Assembly: GCA_040756055.1 (NCBI GenBank)
Contig: JBFLZR010000002.1
Location: 522,411-586,410, forward strand
DNA length: 64,000 nt
Direction: 5' to 3'
DNA from: Candidatus Zixiibacteriota bacterium
GTDB lineage: Bacteria; Zixibacteria; MSB-5A5; GN15; FEB-12
The position numbers were made by a program, and so were the translations under genes. Below the pieces are notes generated by a model, which was not told where the DNA came from, did no database searches, and worked only from the letters and a program-made list of their open reading frames with translations. Numbering within the stretch: position 1 is the stretch's first letter; every line of letters begins with the position of its first letter. This document shows, in pieces, positions 53,952-62,599 of this stretch.

Positions 53952-54095
53952 GGCACAGACTGACGGGAAAAACCGCGGTGCCGGACTTTTGAAAACGGGA
54001 ACTTTTGAATATGTCCTTCGCTATATAGGTATGAAATGAAAGTTGTTGACCAGCGCAACCTTCATTTGTTAGATTCATAAGGAGAAGATATTGCC

Positions 54096-54965
54096 ATGAA
54101 CGGACTTAAAGTTACTTTTATGATGCTTGGCCTGATGGCCATTTTTATGGGTGTCGGCTACCTGATTGGCGGACAGAAGGGCATGGTGATGGCTTTTCTC
54201 CTGGCGACGGCAATGAACTTCTTCAGCTACTGGTTTTCTGACAAACTGGTTCTAAGGATGTACCGGGCCAGGCAGATACAGGAACACGAACATCCCCGCC
54301 TCTATCGAATCGTTAAGGAAGTCGCGACCGTGAACGCCATGATGCCGATGCCGAAGGTTTATATCGTTCCCAGCCGGGCTCCCAACGCTTTCGCGACCGG
54401 AAGAAATGCGGAGCACGCGGCGGTAGCGGCTACGGAAGGTCTGCTGGAGCTTCTCAACGATGATGAACTTCGCGGGGTTATCGGCCATGAAATCGCTCAT
54501 ATCCATAACAAAGATATGCTGGTCGGTACGATCGCGGCCACTCTGGCCGGCGCGATCGGCATTCTTGCTTCGATAGCTCGCTGGGGGGCCATCTTTGGCG
54601 GTTATAATCGCGATGAAAATCGCGGTGGTGGAATCGGTTTGTTGGTCGCCGCCATTGTGGCGCCCATAGCCGCCATGATAATCCAAATGGCTATCTCCCG
54701 TCAACGTGAGTATCAGGCCGACGCTGAGTCCGGTCGCCTTACGGGGAGACATCTCGCTCTGGCTTCGGCTCTGCAGAAACTGCATAGCGCCCCGGTACGG
54801 CTCAATCTGGACCAGCGTCCGGCGACAGCAAACCTTATGATTGCCAATCCGCTATCCGGCAAAGGACTTTCTTCGTTATTCTCGACTCATCCCCCGGTCG
54901 AAAAAAGGGTCGAAAGGCTTCGTCAACTGGCACAAAGCTCCGTTTATCAAGACTATGCAAGATAG
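54096..54965 (+). CDS. htpX: Zinc metalloprotease HtpX
   Basis: The product is 289 residues of the M48B family. Two N-terminal helices, the active site 'HEIAH' (131-135, zinc ligands His131 and His135, catalytic Glu132), a helical hairpin (about 150-205) and the third ligand Glu in 'REYQADAES'. HtpX degrades misfolded inner-membrane proteins, with FtsH as functional partner. All key residues are present and length is normal. AAGGAG lies 14 bases before the ATG at 54096, a long spacing. It is the first gene of the plus-strand run that continues to RlmD. Confidence 0.96.
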   Translation: MNGLKVTFMMLGLMAIFMGVGYLIGGQKGMVMAFLLATAMNFFSYWFSDKLVLRMYRARQIQEHEHPRLYRIVKEVATVNAMMPMPKVYIVPSRAPNAFATGRNAEHAAVAATEGLLELLNDDELRGVIGHEIAHIHNKDMLVGTIAATLAGAIGILASIARWGAIFGGYNRDENRGGGIGLLVAAIVAPIAAMIIQMAISRQREYQADAESGRLTGRHLALASALQKLHSAPVRLNLDQRPATANLMIANPLSGKGLSSLFSTHPPVEKRVERLRQLAQSSVYQDYAR

Positions 54966-55029
54966 AGAAAGCACACCGCCCCGACAATGTGGCGCCGCTC
55001 CGCGGGCAAAAGAAAGGCGTCCTTAGACG

Positions 55030-56358
55030 ATGGATGCTGACTTAGCCTTAGAACTTCTCGCAATTTTCATTCTCATTCTGGCCAACGGGTTTTTCGCTCT
55101 GTCGGAGTTCTCCATCATAGCCAGCCGCAAAAGCCGCCTACAGCAAAAGGTTGCCGACGGCAAGCGCGGCGCGACAGCAGCTGAAAAACTGCACCGGATG
55201 CCGGACAGGTTTCTGGCCACCATACAAGTCGGTATCACTCTCGTGGGTACCCTGGCAGGCGTTTTCAGCGGCGCCACTATCGTAAAACAGCTTGAGGCCG
55301 CGCTGGCGCGCTCGCCAATCGAATTTCTGGCCCACGGCGCCACGCCCCTATCGGTAGCGGTGGTGGCCGTTGTCATCACCGGCACCACCGTGGTCATAGG
55401 AGAACTGGTGCCCAAGTATCTCGCCCTGTCGAATCCGGAATTTTACGCCCGTCACGTCGCGCCGCCCACCAGCCTGTTTATCAAGCTGACCGCGTTTTTC
55501 TCTACCATTCTCAGCCGGACCGCCAGGCTTATCGTGAACGTCGTCGGCGTAAAATCCGACTCGGCCCGGTCCGCCATCACGGAAGAAGAAATCAACATGA
55601 TGATATTCGAGGGCCGCGAAAAGGGCATTTTCGATGAAACCGAGGAAAAGCTCATCAAGTCGGTGTTCGAATTCGCCGATATGACCGTCCGCCGCGCCAT
55701 GACACCGCGCACTGACGTGGTCGCCGTCGAGCTTAACGCCGATCCGAAAGAGATCGTCCGGCTCATTATCGAAGATGGTTACAGTCGTTATCCGATCTAT
55801 GAAAAAGATATCGATCACATCGTCGGCGTACTCTACACGAAAGACATCATCATTCACAAACTGAATCCGGAGCTCATTATTATTCGCGATCTCATCCGAA
55901 AACCCCTCTTCGTTCCGGACTCTATGCCGCTGTCGAGGCTTTTGAATCTGTTTCAACGTAAGAAAAAGCACATTGCCATAGTGCTCGACGAGTTCGGAGG
56001 CACTGCCGGGATCATAACGATCGAGGATATTCTCGAAGAACTGGTCGGCGACATTCAGGATGAATACGACACCGAGCAACCGTCACTTGTCAAACACTCC
56101 GACACGGTCGCCTATGCCGAAGGGGCTGTCTGGCCCGGCGAGATAAACGAGCTTATGGGAAGTCATCTGCCGGAAGACAAAGCCGAAACACTGGCCGGGC
56201 TGTTCATAGACCACCTCGGGCGTCTTCCCGATAAAGACGAATCGGTAGTGATCGAGGATATGAAGATATCCGTGCTCGAACGCGAGGAAAATAGACTGGT
56301 AAGGCTAAAGGTCGAAAAACGACCATACCGCAAACAGAAAAAACACCAAAAGCACTGA
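55030..56358 (+). CDS. CNNM/CorC-type transporter-associated protein (hemolysin family)
   Basis: The product is 442 residues. A DUF21 membrane domain (about 1-190, four helices) precedes two CBS domains (about 210-335, 'MTPRTDVVAVELNADPKE', 'VLYTKDIIIHKL') and a CorC_HlyC domain at the end (350-430). Proteins of this kind function in magnesium or cobalt export or homeostasis; the older name hemolysin is misleading. The gap to the preceding gene is 64 bases, with no terminator, and to the next only 15. Confidence 0.94.
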   Translation: MDADLALELLAIFILILANGFFALSEFSIIASRKSRLQQKVADGKRGATAAEKLHRMPDRFLATIQVGITLVGTLAGVFSGATIVKQLEAALARSPIEFLAHGATPLSVAVVAVVITGTTVVIGELVPKYLALSNPEFYARHVAPPTSLFIKLTAFFSTILSRTARLIVNVVGVKSDSARSAITEEEINMMIFEGREKGIFDETEEKLIKSVFEFADMTVRRAMTPRTDVVAVELNADPKEIVRLIIEDGYSRYPIYEKDIDHIVGVLYTKDIIIHKLNPELIIIRDLIRKPLFVPDSMPLSRLLNLFQRKKKHIAIVLDEFGGTAGIITIEDILEELVGDIQDEYDTEQPSLVKHSDTVAYAEGAVWPGEINELMGSHLPEDKAETLAGLFIDHLGRLPDKDESVVIEDMKISVLEREENRLVRLKVEKRPYRKQKKHQKH

Positions 56359-56373
56359 ATTGATCAGCACCCG

Positions 56374-57042
56374 ATGTTAAAGATACTCAAGACACCTCTG
56401 GTCTGGACAAGATCGCTGTATGACTGGGTTCTCAGTTGGGGCCAGCGAAAGCACGGACAGACGGCCCTCTTTTTCCTGTCCATGGCCGAAGCCTCCTTCT
56501 TCCCCATTCCGCCCGACGCCCTTCTGATTGCTCTGTGTATGGGGGCGCACAAGAAGTGGCTGAGGTTCGCTGTGGTCTGTTCAATCGGATCCGTGATCGG
56601 CGGCGTACTCGGTTATCTTATTGGACAGTTTGCTTTTGACCTCGTCGGTGAGAAGCTGCTGTCGATATCGGCCTCTTTATCTGGCACCGAACCCGAGCAG
56701 TTGCTTCGGCAGGCACAATACTGGTTCAATGAGAAGGAACTGATGGGGATGAAAGTCGGTGCGTGGGCGGTCGGGATTGCCGGGTTCACACCTATCCCCT
56801 ACAAAGTCTTCACGATTGCCGCCGGATTTTTTAAAATGAGCTTCGTGGCTTTTCTGCTCGCCTCCTTAATCAGCAGGTCGCTGAGGTTTTTTGCCGTAGC
56901 AGGCCTTATCGGAATGCTGTATCGCAAGCACGGTGACCGTATCAAGCTGCTAATCGACAAGTACTTCAACGCATTGGCCATTGCTTTCGTAGTCCTTCTG
57001 ATACTTGGATTCATGTCCCTGAAACTGCTGAAAGGAGACTGA
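56374..57042 (+). CDS. YqaA/DedA-like membrane protein
   Basis: The product is 222 residues with five or six hydrophobic segments and the VTT (SNARE-associated) region: 'AEASFFPIPPDALLIALCMG' near the start and 'GFTPIPYKVFTIAAGFFKM' in the middle, the re-entrant helices of the DedA superfamily. The YqaA subgroup is small and lacks a defined function; relatives work in lipid scrambling or membrane homeostasis. It lies 15 bases after the CorC-like gene, so co-transcription is likely. No clear ribosome binding site. Confidence 0.9.
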   Translation: MLKILKTPLVWTRSLYDWVLSWGQRKHGQTALFFLSMAEASFFPIPPDALLIALCMGAHKKWLRFAVVCSIGSVIGGVLGYLIGQFAFDLVGEKLLSISASLSGTEPEQLLRQAQYWFNEKELMGMKVGAWAVGIAGFTPIPYKVFTIAAGFFKMSFVAFLLASLISRSLRFFAVAGLIGMLYRKHGDRIKLLIDKYFNALAIAFVVLLILGFMSLKLLKGD

Positions 57043-57136
57043 CAGCGTCCGGCCAGGCACCGGGTCCGCTTGATTTTTCGGAATGCCTTCCGATTCTTTA
57101 TTTAGCGAACCTGCTTGATGATTCGTCAGGACTCTT

Positions 57137-58066
57137 ATGGCGCACGATCACAAAGATAACCACCTGCCAAGCAACATCACCGGACAGAAACTGGTCTGGA
57201 CGATAATCTTCAACCTGATTATCACCGCAGCCGAATTTATAGGCGGCCTGATCACCGGTTACCTGGCGTTGATAGCCGACGCAGTGCACAATTTGTCCGA
57301 CATAGCATCTCTGGGGCTGGCCTGGCTCGGCTTTAAAGGCTCGCAGATGCCGGCTACAAAAAAGTCCACCTACGGATACAAGCGCCTTGAAGTAATGACC
57401 GCCTTTATTTCGGCCGTGGCGCTCGTGGTAATAGCTATCTTCATTCTGCTCGAGGCCTACGACCGCCTTATCGACCCGCAACCACTGACCAAACCGTGGT
57501 TGTTCTTGATCGTGGCGGTAATCGGCTTTCTCGGAAACGTCGCATCGATCCTTATCCTGCGATCCGAAAAGACCAAATCACTCAACATGAAGACCGCCTT
57601 TTTGCATATGGCATACGACGCCATATCATCCGCGGCCGTTATCGCCGGCGGCGTTATTATCATCCTGACGGATTGGTACCTGATCGATGTCATACTGTCG
57701 TCGGTCATCGCCCTGATGATATTCTGGTCGTCCTACCTCGTTATCAGGGAAGCGGTGTACATATTTCTCGAGTCCACCCCCGAGGGTATCGATTTCGATG
57801 AGGTCTTCAGGGCCATTTTGAGGACGGACGGTGTGGAAGACGTCCATGACCTGCACATCTGGTCGTTATCGTCGAGCGACATTGCCATGTCATGCCATAT
57901 CTGCGTCGAGCAGAAAAATCTGGCCCACGGCCCCGATATTGTCGTAGAAATAAACAGAATGCTTCGCGAGAAATTTGACATAGAACACGGCACTATTCAA
58001 CTGGAAAAGATTGACTTTCGGCGGCCCGGTGCGTTATGTAGCCAGAGCGAAAGACACCCGGAGTAG
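57137..58066 (+). CDS. Cation diffusion facilitator family transporter
   Basis: The product is 309 residues with six helices and a cytoplasmic C-terminal domain (about 215-300). The metal site is intact: 'ADAVHNLSD' in helix II (HxxxD) and 'HMAYD' in helix V (HxxxD), the pattern of zinc-type CDF transporters. It exports divalent cations, probably zinc, in exchange for protons. No histidine-rich loop is present. Its stop overlaps the ribosome binding site of the RlmD gene, whose start is 3 bases further. Confidence 0.94.
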   Translation: MAHDHKDNHLPSNITGQKLVWTIIFNLIITAAEFIGGLITGYLALIADAVHNLSDIASLGLAWLGFKGSQMPATKKSTYGYKRLEVMTAFISAVALVVIAIFILLEAYDRLIDPQPLTKPWLFLIVAVIGFLGNVASILILRSEKTKSLNMKTAFLHMAYDAISSAAVIAGGVIIILTDWYLIDVILSSVIALMIFWSSYLVIREAVYIFLESTPEGIDFDEVFRAILRTDGVEDVHDLHIWSLSSSDIAMSCHICVEQKNLAHGPDIVVEINRMLREKFDIEHGTIQLEKIDFRRPGALCSQSERHPE

Positions 58067-58068
58067 AT

Positions 58069-59424
58069 TTGGACAAGACGCAGTTTGAAATCGATGTTAC
58101 CGATCTGGCCTTTAACGGCAAAGCCGTGGGACATCTCGACGGCAAGGTCATATTTCTCGATGGCGGCCTGCCCGGAGAGAGGGTGCTCGCCGAAATTACC
58201 TCCGACCGCAAACGCTATAACAAAGCCACAGTCGTAAAGATTCTCAAGGAATCGGAACGGCGCGTCCCGGCCATGTGCTCGCATTTCCAGTACTGCGGGG
58301 GGTGCACCTGGCAGGACCTCACTTATCAGGACCAGCTGACCTTCAAGAAAAAACAGGTCATGGACTGCCTGGAAAGAATTGGCGGACTCTCGGAAACGGT
58401 GGTGCGCGACGTTATCGGTTCGGTCGAGGTCTTTCGATACCGCAACAAAATGGAATTCTCGTTTAACGCCGCCGATGACAACAACTTCTCTCTCGGTCTC
58501 CACCGTCGGGGCCGGTTCGACGAAATCTTCAATGTCGAAAGATGCTTTTTGACCCAGGACATTGTCAGCGATATCGTCAGGTGGATCCGCGACTACGTAA
58601 AACAAAACGGCATTCCCGTGTACGATGTCAGAAATCACACCGGCTACTTTCGTTTCGCCATGATACGCCAGTCCAAACGCACCGCCGACCTGATGCTCAA
58701 CATGGTTACCAACTACGGACACTTCCCCGATAGAGATGTGTTCATACGCGAGATTACCCGGGCATTTCCTAAAATTACCACGATCGTACACAACGAGAAC
58801 GGCCAGAAATCGAATATTGCCACCGGAGAGAAAGAGACGGTTCTATACGGCTGTGGCTATATAGAGGAACGACTCTTCGAAACCGCCTTTCGTATAAGGG
58901 CCAATTCGTTTTTCCAGACCAACACAGTTCAGACGGAAACACTTTACAGAACCGGATTCGACATGCTCGAACCGCACAGAAACCATCGGGTCCTTGACCT
59001 GTACTGTGGAACCGGCTCGATAGGTATTCTCATTTCTCATTGGGTGGACTATGTCGTGGGCGTGGAGTTGGTGCCCGATGCCGTTCAGGCCGCCAGGGAA
59101 AACGCCCATCTCAACAATATTCAAAATATAGAGTTTTACCAGGGATTCGTCAGAGACTATCTCAAGGAGTACGACCACCCGGAGAATTTCTTTGATATTG
59201 TCATTGTAGATCCTCCCCGGGCCGGCCTTCACCCCAAGGCTCTTAAACGAATTCTGAATTTGGCGCCGGAAAAGATTCTTTATATTTCCTGTAACCCTTC
59301 GACTTTTGCCCGGGACGCCAAAGAACTCGTTGCCGGTGGATACTTGGCGCCGGAAGTCAGGCCGGTCGACATGTTCCCGCACACCATGCACATCGAACTC
59401 GCCTCGGTCTTCCACAAGAAATGA
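58069..59424 (+). CDS. rlmD: 23S rRNA (uracil-5-)-methyltransferase RlmD
   Basis: The product is 451 residues. A TRAM domain (about 5-60) is followed by the iron-sulfur motif Cx5CGGC ('CSHFQYCGGC'), a central domain, and the SAM methyltransferase domain with 'DLYCGTGSIGI', 'DPPRAGLHPKAL' and the catalytic cysteine in 'YISCNPSTFARD'. It methylates uridine of 23S rRNA (RlmD/RumA group; RlmCD-type double specificity cannot be excluded). Start is TTG at 58069 with GGAG five bases upstream, inside the end of the CDF gene, so translation is coupled. Confidence 0.94.
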   Translation: MDKTQFEIDVTDLAFNGKAVGHLDGKVIFLDGGLPGERVLAEITSDRKRYNKATVVKILKESERRVPAMCSHFQYCGGCTWQDLTYQDQLTFKKKQVMDCLERIGGLSETVVRDVIGSVEVFRYRNKMEFSFNAADDNNFSLGLHRRGRFDEIFNVERCFLTQDIVSDIVRWIRDYVKQNGIPVYDVRNHTGYFRFAMIRQSKRTADLMLNMVTNYGHFPDRDVFIREITRAFPKITTIVHNENGQKSNIATGEKETVLYGCGYIEERLFETAFRIRANSFFQTNTVQTETLYRTGFDMLEPHRNHRVLDLYCGTGSIGILISHWVDYVVGVELVPDAVQAARENAHLNNIQNIEFYQGFVRDYLKEYDHPENFFDIVIVDPPRAGLHPKALKRILNLAPEKILYISCNPSTFARDAKELVAGGYLAPEVRPVDMFPHTMHIELASVFHKK

Positions 59425-59486
59425 GAGCACTTGCTATGACTATAGGATTTCCGTAGATTGATGACTTACGAATATCAGGAGGTTAC

Positions 59487-61211
59487 ATGCCACGAGACAT
59501 ATTCCCCCGCTTCTTTCTAATCGCCGCCGCGGTCTTACTGCTGACCCGAAGCGCTCTCGCCGCCGACAGTCCCGGCCTGACCAGGCTGGGCAACGAAATC
59601 CTCGAATCAATACAATCATTCTATCCCGTCAACGCCACCGCGATTGGCATCCATGCCTACGACCACCGCTTCACCGACTATTCGTCCGGTTCGGTGGACC
59701 AGTTCGTCAAGAAACTCACCGACTTCGAAAAACAACTGTACAAGTTCAAAGGGGCGAACCTCTCGGTGCATGATCAGGTGAACTATAAACTGCTGAAGTC
59801 GAACGTGGATATTGCCCTGATGGACCTCAAACGGATCCAATGGTACAAAAAGTCACCCCAACTGTACGCCGACGAGGCCGTCTTCGGCATATACTACCTG
59901 ATTCTCTCCAACCACGCTCCGCTTTCGGAAAGAGCTGTCTCCATCGTCAATCGCATGAAGGCGCTCCCCGACTACCTGGCCAAGGCGAAGAAAAATATCA
60001 AGAAACCTCCGAAAGTGTATATCGATGCCGCCATCGAGACACTCGAAGCCGGACAGCAGTTCTACAAGGATGTGGCCGCGGAACTTTCGAACAAATTTCC
60101 TGAACGCGCCGATGAACTCGCCCGGGTGTCAAACCATGCCCGCGAGGCCATGAACGACTTCGTGACCTTTCTCGGCAATGTAACGCCGGGCCCGGAAAAC
60201 AGCTTCGCCATCGGCAAAGAGAACTTTGATTACATGCTGTCCAACCTGTATTACCTCGATTATGACAGCGATTCGCTGCTGAGACTCGGCGAGTCTCTCT
60301 TCGTGCAGGCAAATCAGGCTTATCGCGAGTACGAAGAGTACGTCGAAAGTCACCATCAGAACGGCTCCGACTCGGTCTTTGTCCCCGCCAATTTCACCAA
60401 ACAAGATATTCTCGACTACTACGGCTGGGAAATTCAGCAGGAAAAGATTTATGTTGAAACCCACGGCCTGGTCACCGTACCGGAAAATGTCGCGCCCATA
60501 ATGGTGGTCGAAGTGCCGTCTTTCATGCGGGCACTGGTGACCGGCATCGCTTACGAGCCGGCGCCGCCCTTCGATTCGGTTCAGCAGGGACTGTTTTATA
60601 TACGACCGATACCCGATGATCTTGACCGCCGGCAACTTGAGGCGCGATATCGCTATGTCCACCGACGGGGATTCAAGGGTTACGCCGTCCACGAAGCTTA
60701 TCCGGGCCATCACTTGCAGATGCAAATCGCCTCGATGAACTCCGACCCGGTCCGCAAGTGGCAGCGCAATTATCTTATGATCGAAGGATGGGGCCTCTAT
60801 AGCGAAGAACTGATGTACTCCGCCGGACTCTATGGTGACGAAGACCCGGCGATGTGGCTGGAGGTTCTCGATGGTATAAGGTTCCGGGCGGCGAGAATCG
60901 TGGCCGATGTAAAGCTGCACACCGGGCAGTTTACCTACGATCAGTGTGTGCGCTGGATGATTGACGCTCTCGGTGTTACCACGGACTACGGCAAGGAATA
61001 CATGAAGACCGAGGTCCGCCGTTACACCACTACTCCGACCAACCAGATGTCGTATCTGATAGGGAAACTGGAGATTATGAAACTGCTCCGGGCCGCCGAG
61101 GCGCGCGATGGGGAGAATTTCAATATCAGAGATTTCCATGACGCTTTGCTGACGGAAGGTTCCATACCGCCGACCCTGATGTGGGAGATACTCGGGCTCA
61201 GCCGCAACTGA
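59487..61211 (+). CDS. Exported DUF885 metallopeptidase-like protein
   Basis: The product is 574 residues with a signal peptide (about 1-25). The DUF885 signature is in the second half: 'HEAYPGHHLQM' (metal-binding HExxxxH) followed by a distal Glu in 'EGWGLYSEELMY'. This gluzincin-like arrangement indicates a periplasmic zinc peptidase; DUF885 proteins cleave peptides in some characterised examples. Length is typical (550-600). AGGAGG is found 5 bases before the start. It follows RlmD by 62 bases. Confidence 0.92.
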   Translation: MPRDIFPRFFLIAAAVLLLTRSALAADSPGLTRLGNEILESIQSFYPVNATAIGIHAYDHRFTDYSSGSVDQFVKKLTDFEKQLYKFKGANLSVHDQVNYKLLKSNVDIALMDLKRIQWYKKSPQLYADEAVFGIYYLILSNHAPLSERAVSIVNRMKALPDYLAKAKKNIKKPPKVYIDAAIETLEAGQQFYKDVAAELSNKFPERADELARVSNHAREAMNDFVTFLGNVTPGPENSFAIGKENFDYMLSNLYYLDYDSDSLLRLGESLFVQANQAYREYEEYVESHHQNGSDSVFVPANFTKQDILDYYGWEIQQEKIYVETHGLVTVPENVAPIMVVEVPSFMRALVTGIAYEPAPPFDSVQQGLFYIRPIPDDLDRRQLEARYRYVHRRGFKGYAVHEAYPGHHLQMQIASMNSDPVRKWQRNYLMIEGWGLYSEELMYSAGLYGDEDPAMWLEVLDGIRFRAARIVADVKLHTGQFTYDQCVRWMIDALGVTTDYGKEYMKTEVRRYTTTPTNQMSYLIGKLEIMKLLRAAEARDGENFNIRDFHDALLTEGSIPPTLMWEILGLSRN

Positions 61212-61237
61212 GCACACTCCCAAACTTCGACCATTTT

Positions 61238-61279
61238 GATTTTTTCCCGAGACGAGCGATTATCACCCGGGAAAAAATC
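61238..61279. other. Perfect 12-bp inverted repeat
   Basis: GATTTTTTCCCG and CGGGAAAAAATC are separated by 18 bases. There is no T tract outside the stem, so it is either an inefficient terminator of the DUF885 gene or a protein-binding site just before the promoter at 61291. Confidence 0.5.
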
Positions 61280-61290
61280 CGTCTTGTTGT

Positions 61291-61319
61291 TTGCTCCAAA
61301 GGGTCATTAATCGTATAAT
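61291..61319 (+). promoter_or_regulatory. Sigma-70-like promoter of the DUF2953-GerW operon
   Basis: TTGCTC, 17 bases, TATAAT. The -10 box is perfect, the -35 box weak. It lies 41 bases before the next start codon. Confidence 0.6.
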
Positions 61320-61360
61320 GTTAAAGCAAGGCTGTTATCTCCCGAACGGGTAAATTCGAG

Positions 61361-62035
61361 ATGCTCTATTTCCTTCTCACATTACTGATACTTTTTGTCG
61401 CGTTGATGTTGCTAAGGGTAAGAGTCCGTGTTCACCTGTCCCCAAAGCGGCGACTGCTGTTCGTCGGGCTTGGCCGGAGTGGTCCCGAGTTCGATTTCGT
61501 ACGCCGCGAAGGAAAGATCAAACTGTTCGGGATGAATATTAAGACAATCGACCTGGCCGAGGGAAAAACCGCCGGGGCAAAAAAACCCGCCAAAGAGAAA
61601 CGGGAGTCAAAAGAAAAACTTCAGAAGAAACAGAAACCCGAAAAGGCCGGGCGTCAACGGCCCGTCCGTGACTTCCTAAAAGTGCTTCCACCGGTCGCTT
61701 CTGCCGCGTTCGGCTACCTCATATCGCTGCTGCGGAGCATTATTATCGAACAACTGGAAGGTGAAATTGAGGCGGGGTTCGACACTCCCGACGTAACCGG
61801 CACGGTATTCGGATACTATCAGGCCGCCCTGGGGGCCGTTCCGGCCATCGCCGGACGGTTCCGCTATATTCCCCGGTGGGATCAACAGTATTTCGGCGGC
61901 TCCGTGCGTCTTTCCCTGGCAATACCGGTGTACCGAATAGCATTGAGGACCATAGTCTTTATATATAAACTCCCCCTGAGAGATTTAATAAAACTGGCGA
62001 TAGGCAAAAAGAAAGGAGACCAGGATGTCCAATAA
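61361..62035 (+). CDS. DUF2953 membrane-anchored protein
   Basis: The product is 224 residues. One N-terminal helix (about 1-20) is followed by a short beta segment ('VRVRVHLSPKRRLLFVG'), a Lys/Glu-rich linker (65-105), a hydrophobic part and a C-terminal segment 'RFRYIPRWDQQYFGGSVRLSLAIPV' split over two strands, as in DUF2953/YtfI. In Firmicutes YtfI is encoded directly before YtfJ/GerW; here too the next gene is GerW-like and overlaps by 11 bases. Function unknown. Confidence 0.8.
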   Translation: MLYFLLTLLILFVALMLLRVRVRVHLSPKRRLLFVGLGRSGPEFDFVRREGKIKLFGMNIKTIDLAEGKTAGAKKPAKEKRESKEKLQKKQKPEKAGRQRPVRDFLKVLPPVASAAFGYLISLLRSIIIEQLEGEIEAGFDTPDVTGTVFGYYQAALGAVPAIAGRFRYIPRWDQQYFGGSVRLSLAIPVYRIALRTIVFIYKLPLRDLIKLAIGKKKGDQDVQ

Positions 62036-62426
62036 CGTGGTCGAAATACTCAAAGGAGTTGTCGGAGAACTCCGCGAGATATCCAAATCGGAGACGATAA
62101 TCGGCAAACCCATCACGGTCGGCGATAAGACGGTAATACCGGTGGTGAAAATTTCAGTCGGATTCGGAGCCGGCGGCGGCCAAGGCGAAGACAACAAAAA
62201 AGGCAGCGGTTACGGTGGTGGTGGAGGAGGAGGAGCCAAAATCGAACCGGCGGCATTTATTATCATGGATGAAAAAGGCATCCGGCTGCTTCCCGCCCAG
62301 AAAGGCAAATGGGGCGAACTGATCGACACCATCCCCGACATCGCGCGAAAACTATCAGAGTGGAAAGACAAGTTTGCCAGTGACAAGTCGGACTCATCGG
62401 AGTCCGAAGACAGCGACAAAGATTGA
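62025..62426 (+). CDS. GerW/YtfJ family protein
   Basis: The product is 133 residues. The YtfJ core is clear: 'VVGELREISKSETIIGKPI' and 'IPVVKISVGFGAGGG' plus 'PAAFIIMDEKGIRLLP', followed by an acidic C-terminal end. In Bacillus GerW is needed for spore germination, but homologues are frequent in bacteria that do not sporulate, where the role is unknown. AAGGAG lies 5 bases before the start, inside the DUF2953 gene. A terminator follows 22 bases after the stop. Confidence 0.9.
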   Translation: MSNNVVEILKGVVGELREISKSETIIGKPITVGDKTVIPVVKISVGFGAGGGQGEDNKKGSGYGGGGGGGAKIEPAAFIIMDEKGIRLLPAQKGKWGELIDTIPDIARKLSEWKDKFASDKSDSSESEDSDKD

Positions 62427-62448
62427 TTAAGCGCAGACGATAGCTTCT

Positions 62449-62475
62449 AAAAAGCCGGCATAAGCCGGCTTTTTT
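62449..62475 (+). terminator. Rho-independent terminator after the GerW-like gene
   Basis: AAAAAGCCGGC pairs with GCCGGCTTTTT around ATAA, with a sixth T following. The A run before it allows function in both directions. An almost identical copy lies at 63743-63769. Confidence 0.95.
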
Positions 62476-62531
62476 GTTTCGGACTAACGTGCGCATCCGG
62501 CAACGCAGAACCTCAAAAGTGGATAAATATC

Positions 62532-62560
62532 TTGATTTACCAACTTAAGTGAGCCATATT
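62532..62560 (+). promoter_or_regulatory. Possible promoter of the putative nuclease gene
   Basis: TTGATT, 17 bases, CATATT (about 8 of 12 consensus positions), 40 bases before the start codon at 62600, in an A/T-rich stretch. Confidence 0.4.
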
Positions 62561-62599
62561 TGATCAGTAATCGTCACAATCACATCTGGAGGGAAATCA

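Noticed and set aside
55030-56358. True haemolysin
   Set aside because: The DUF21-CBS-CorC_HlyC layout belongs to ion-homeostasis proteins; the haemolysin name is historical.
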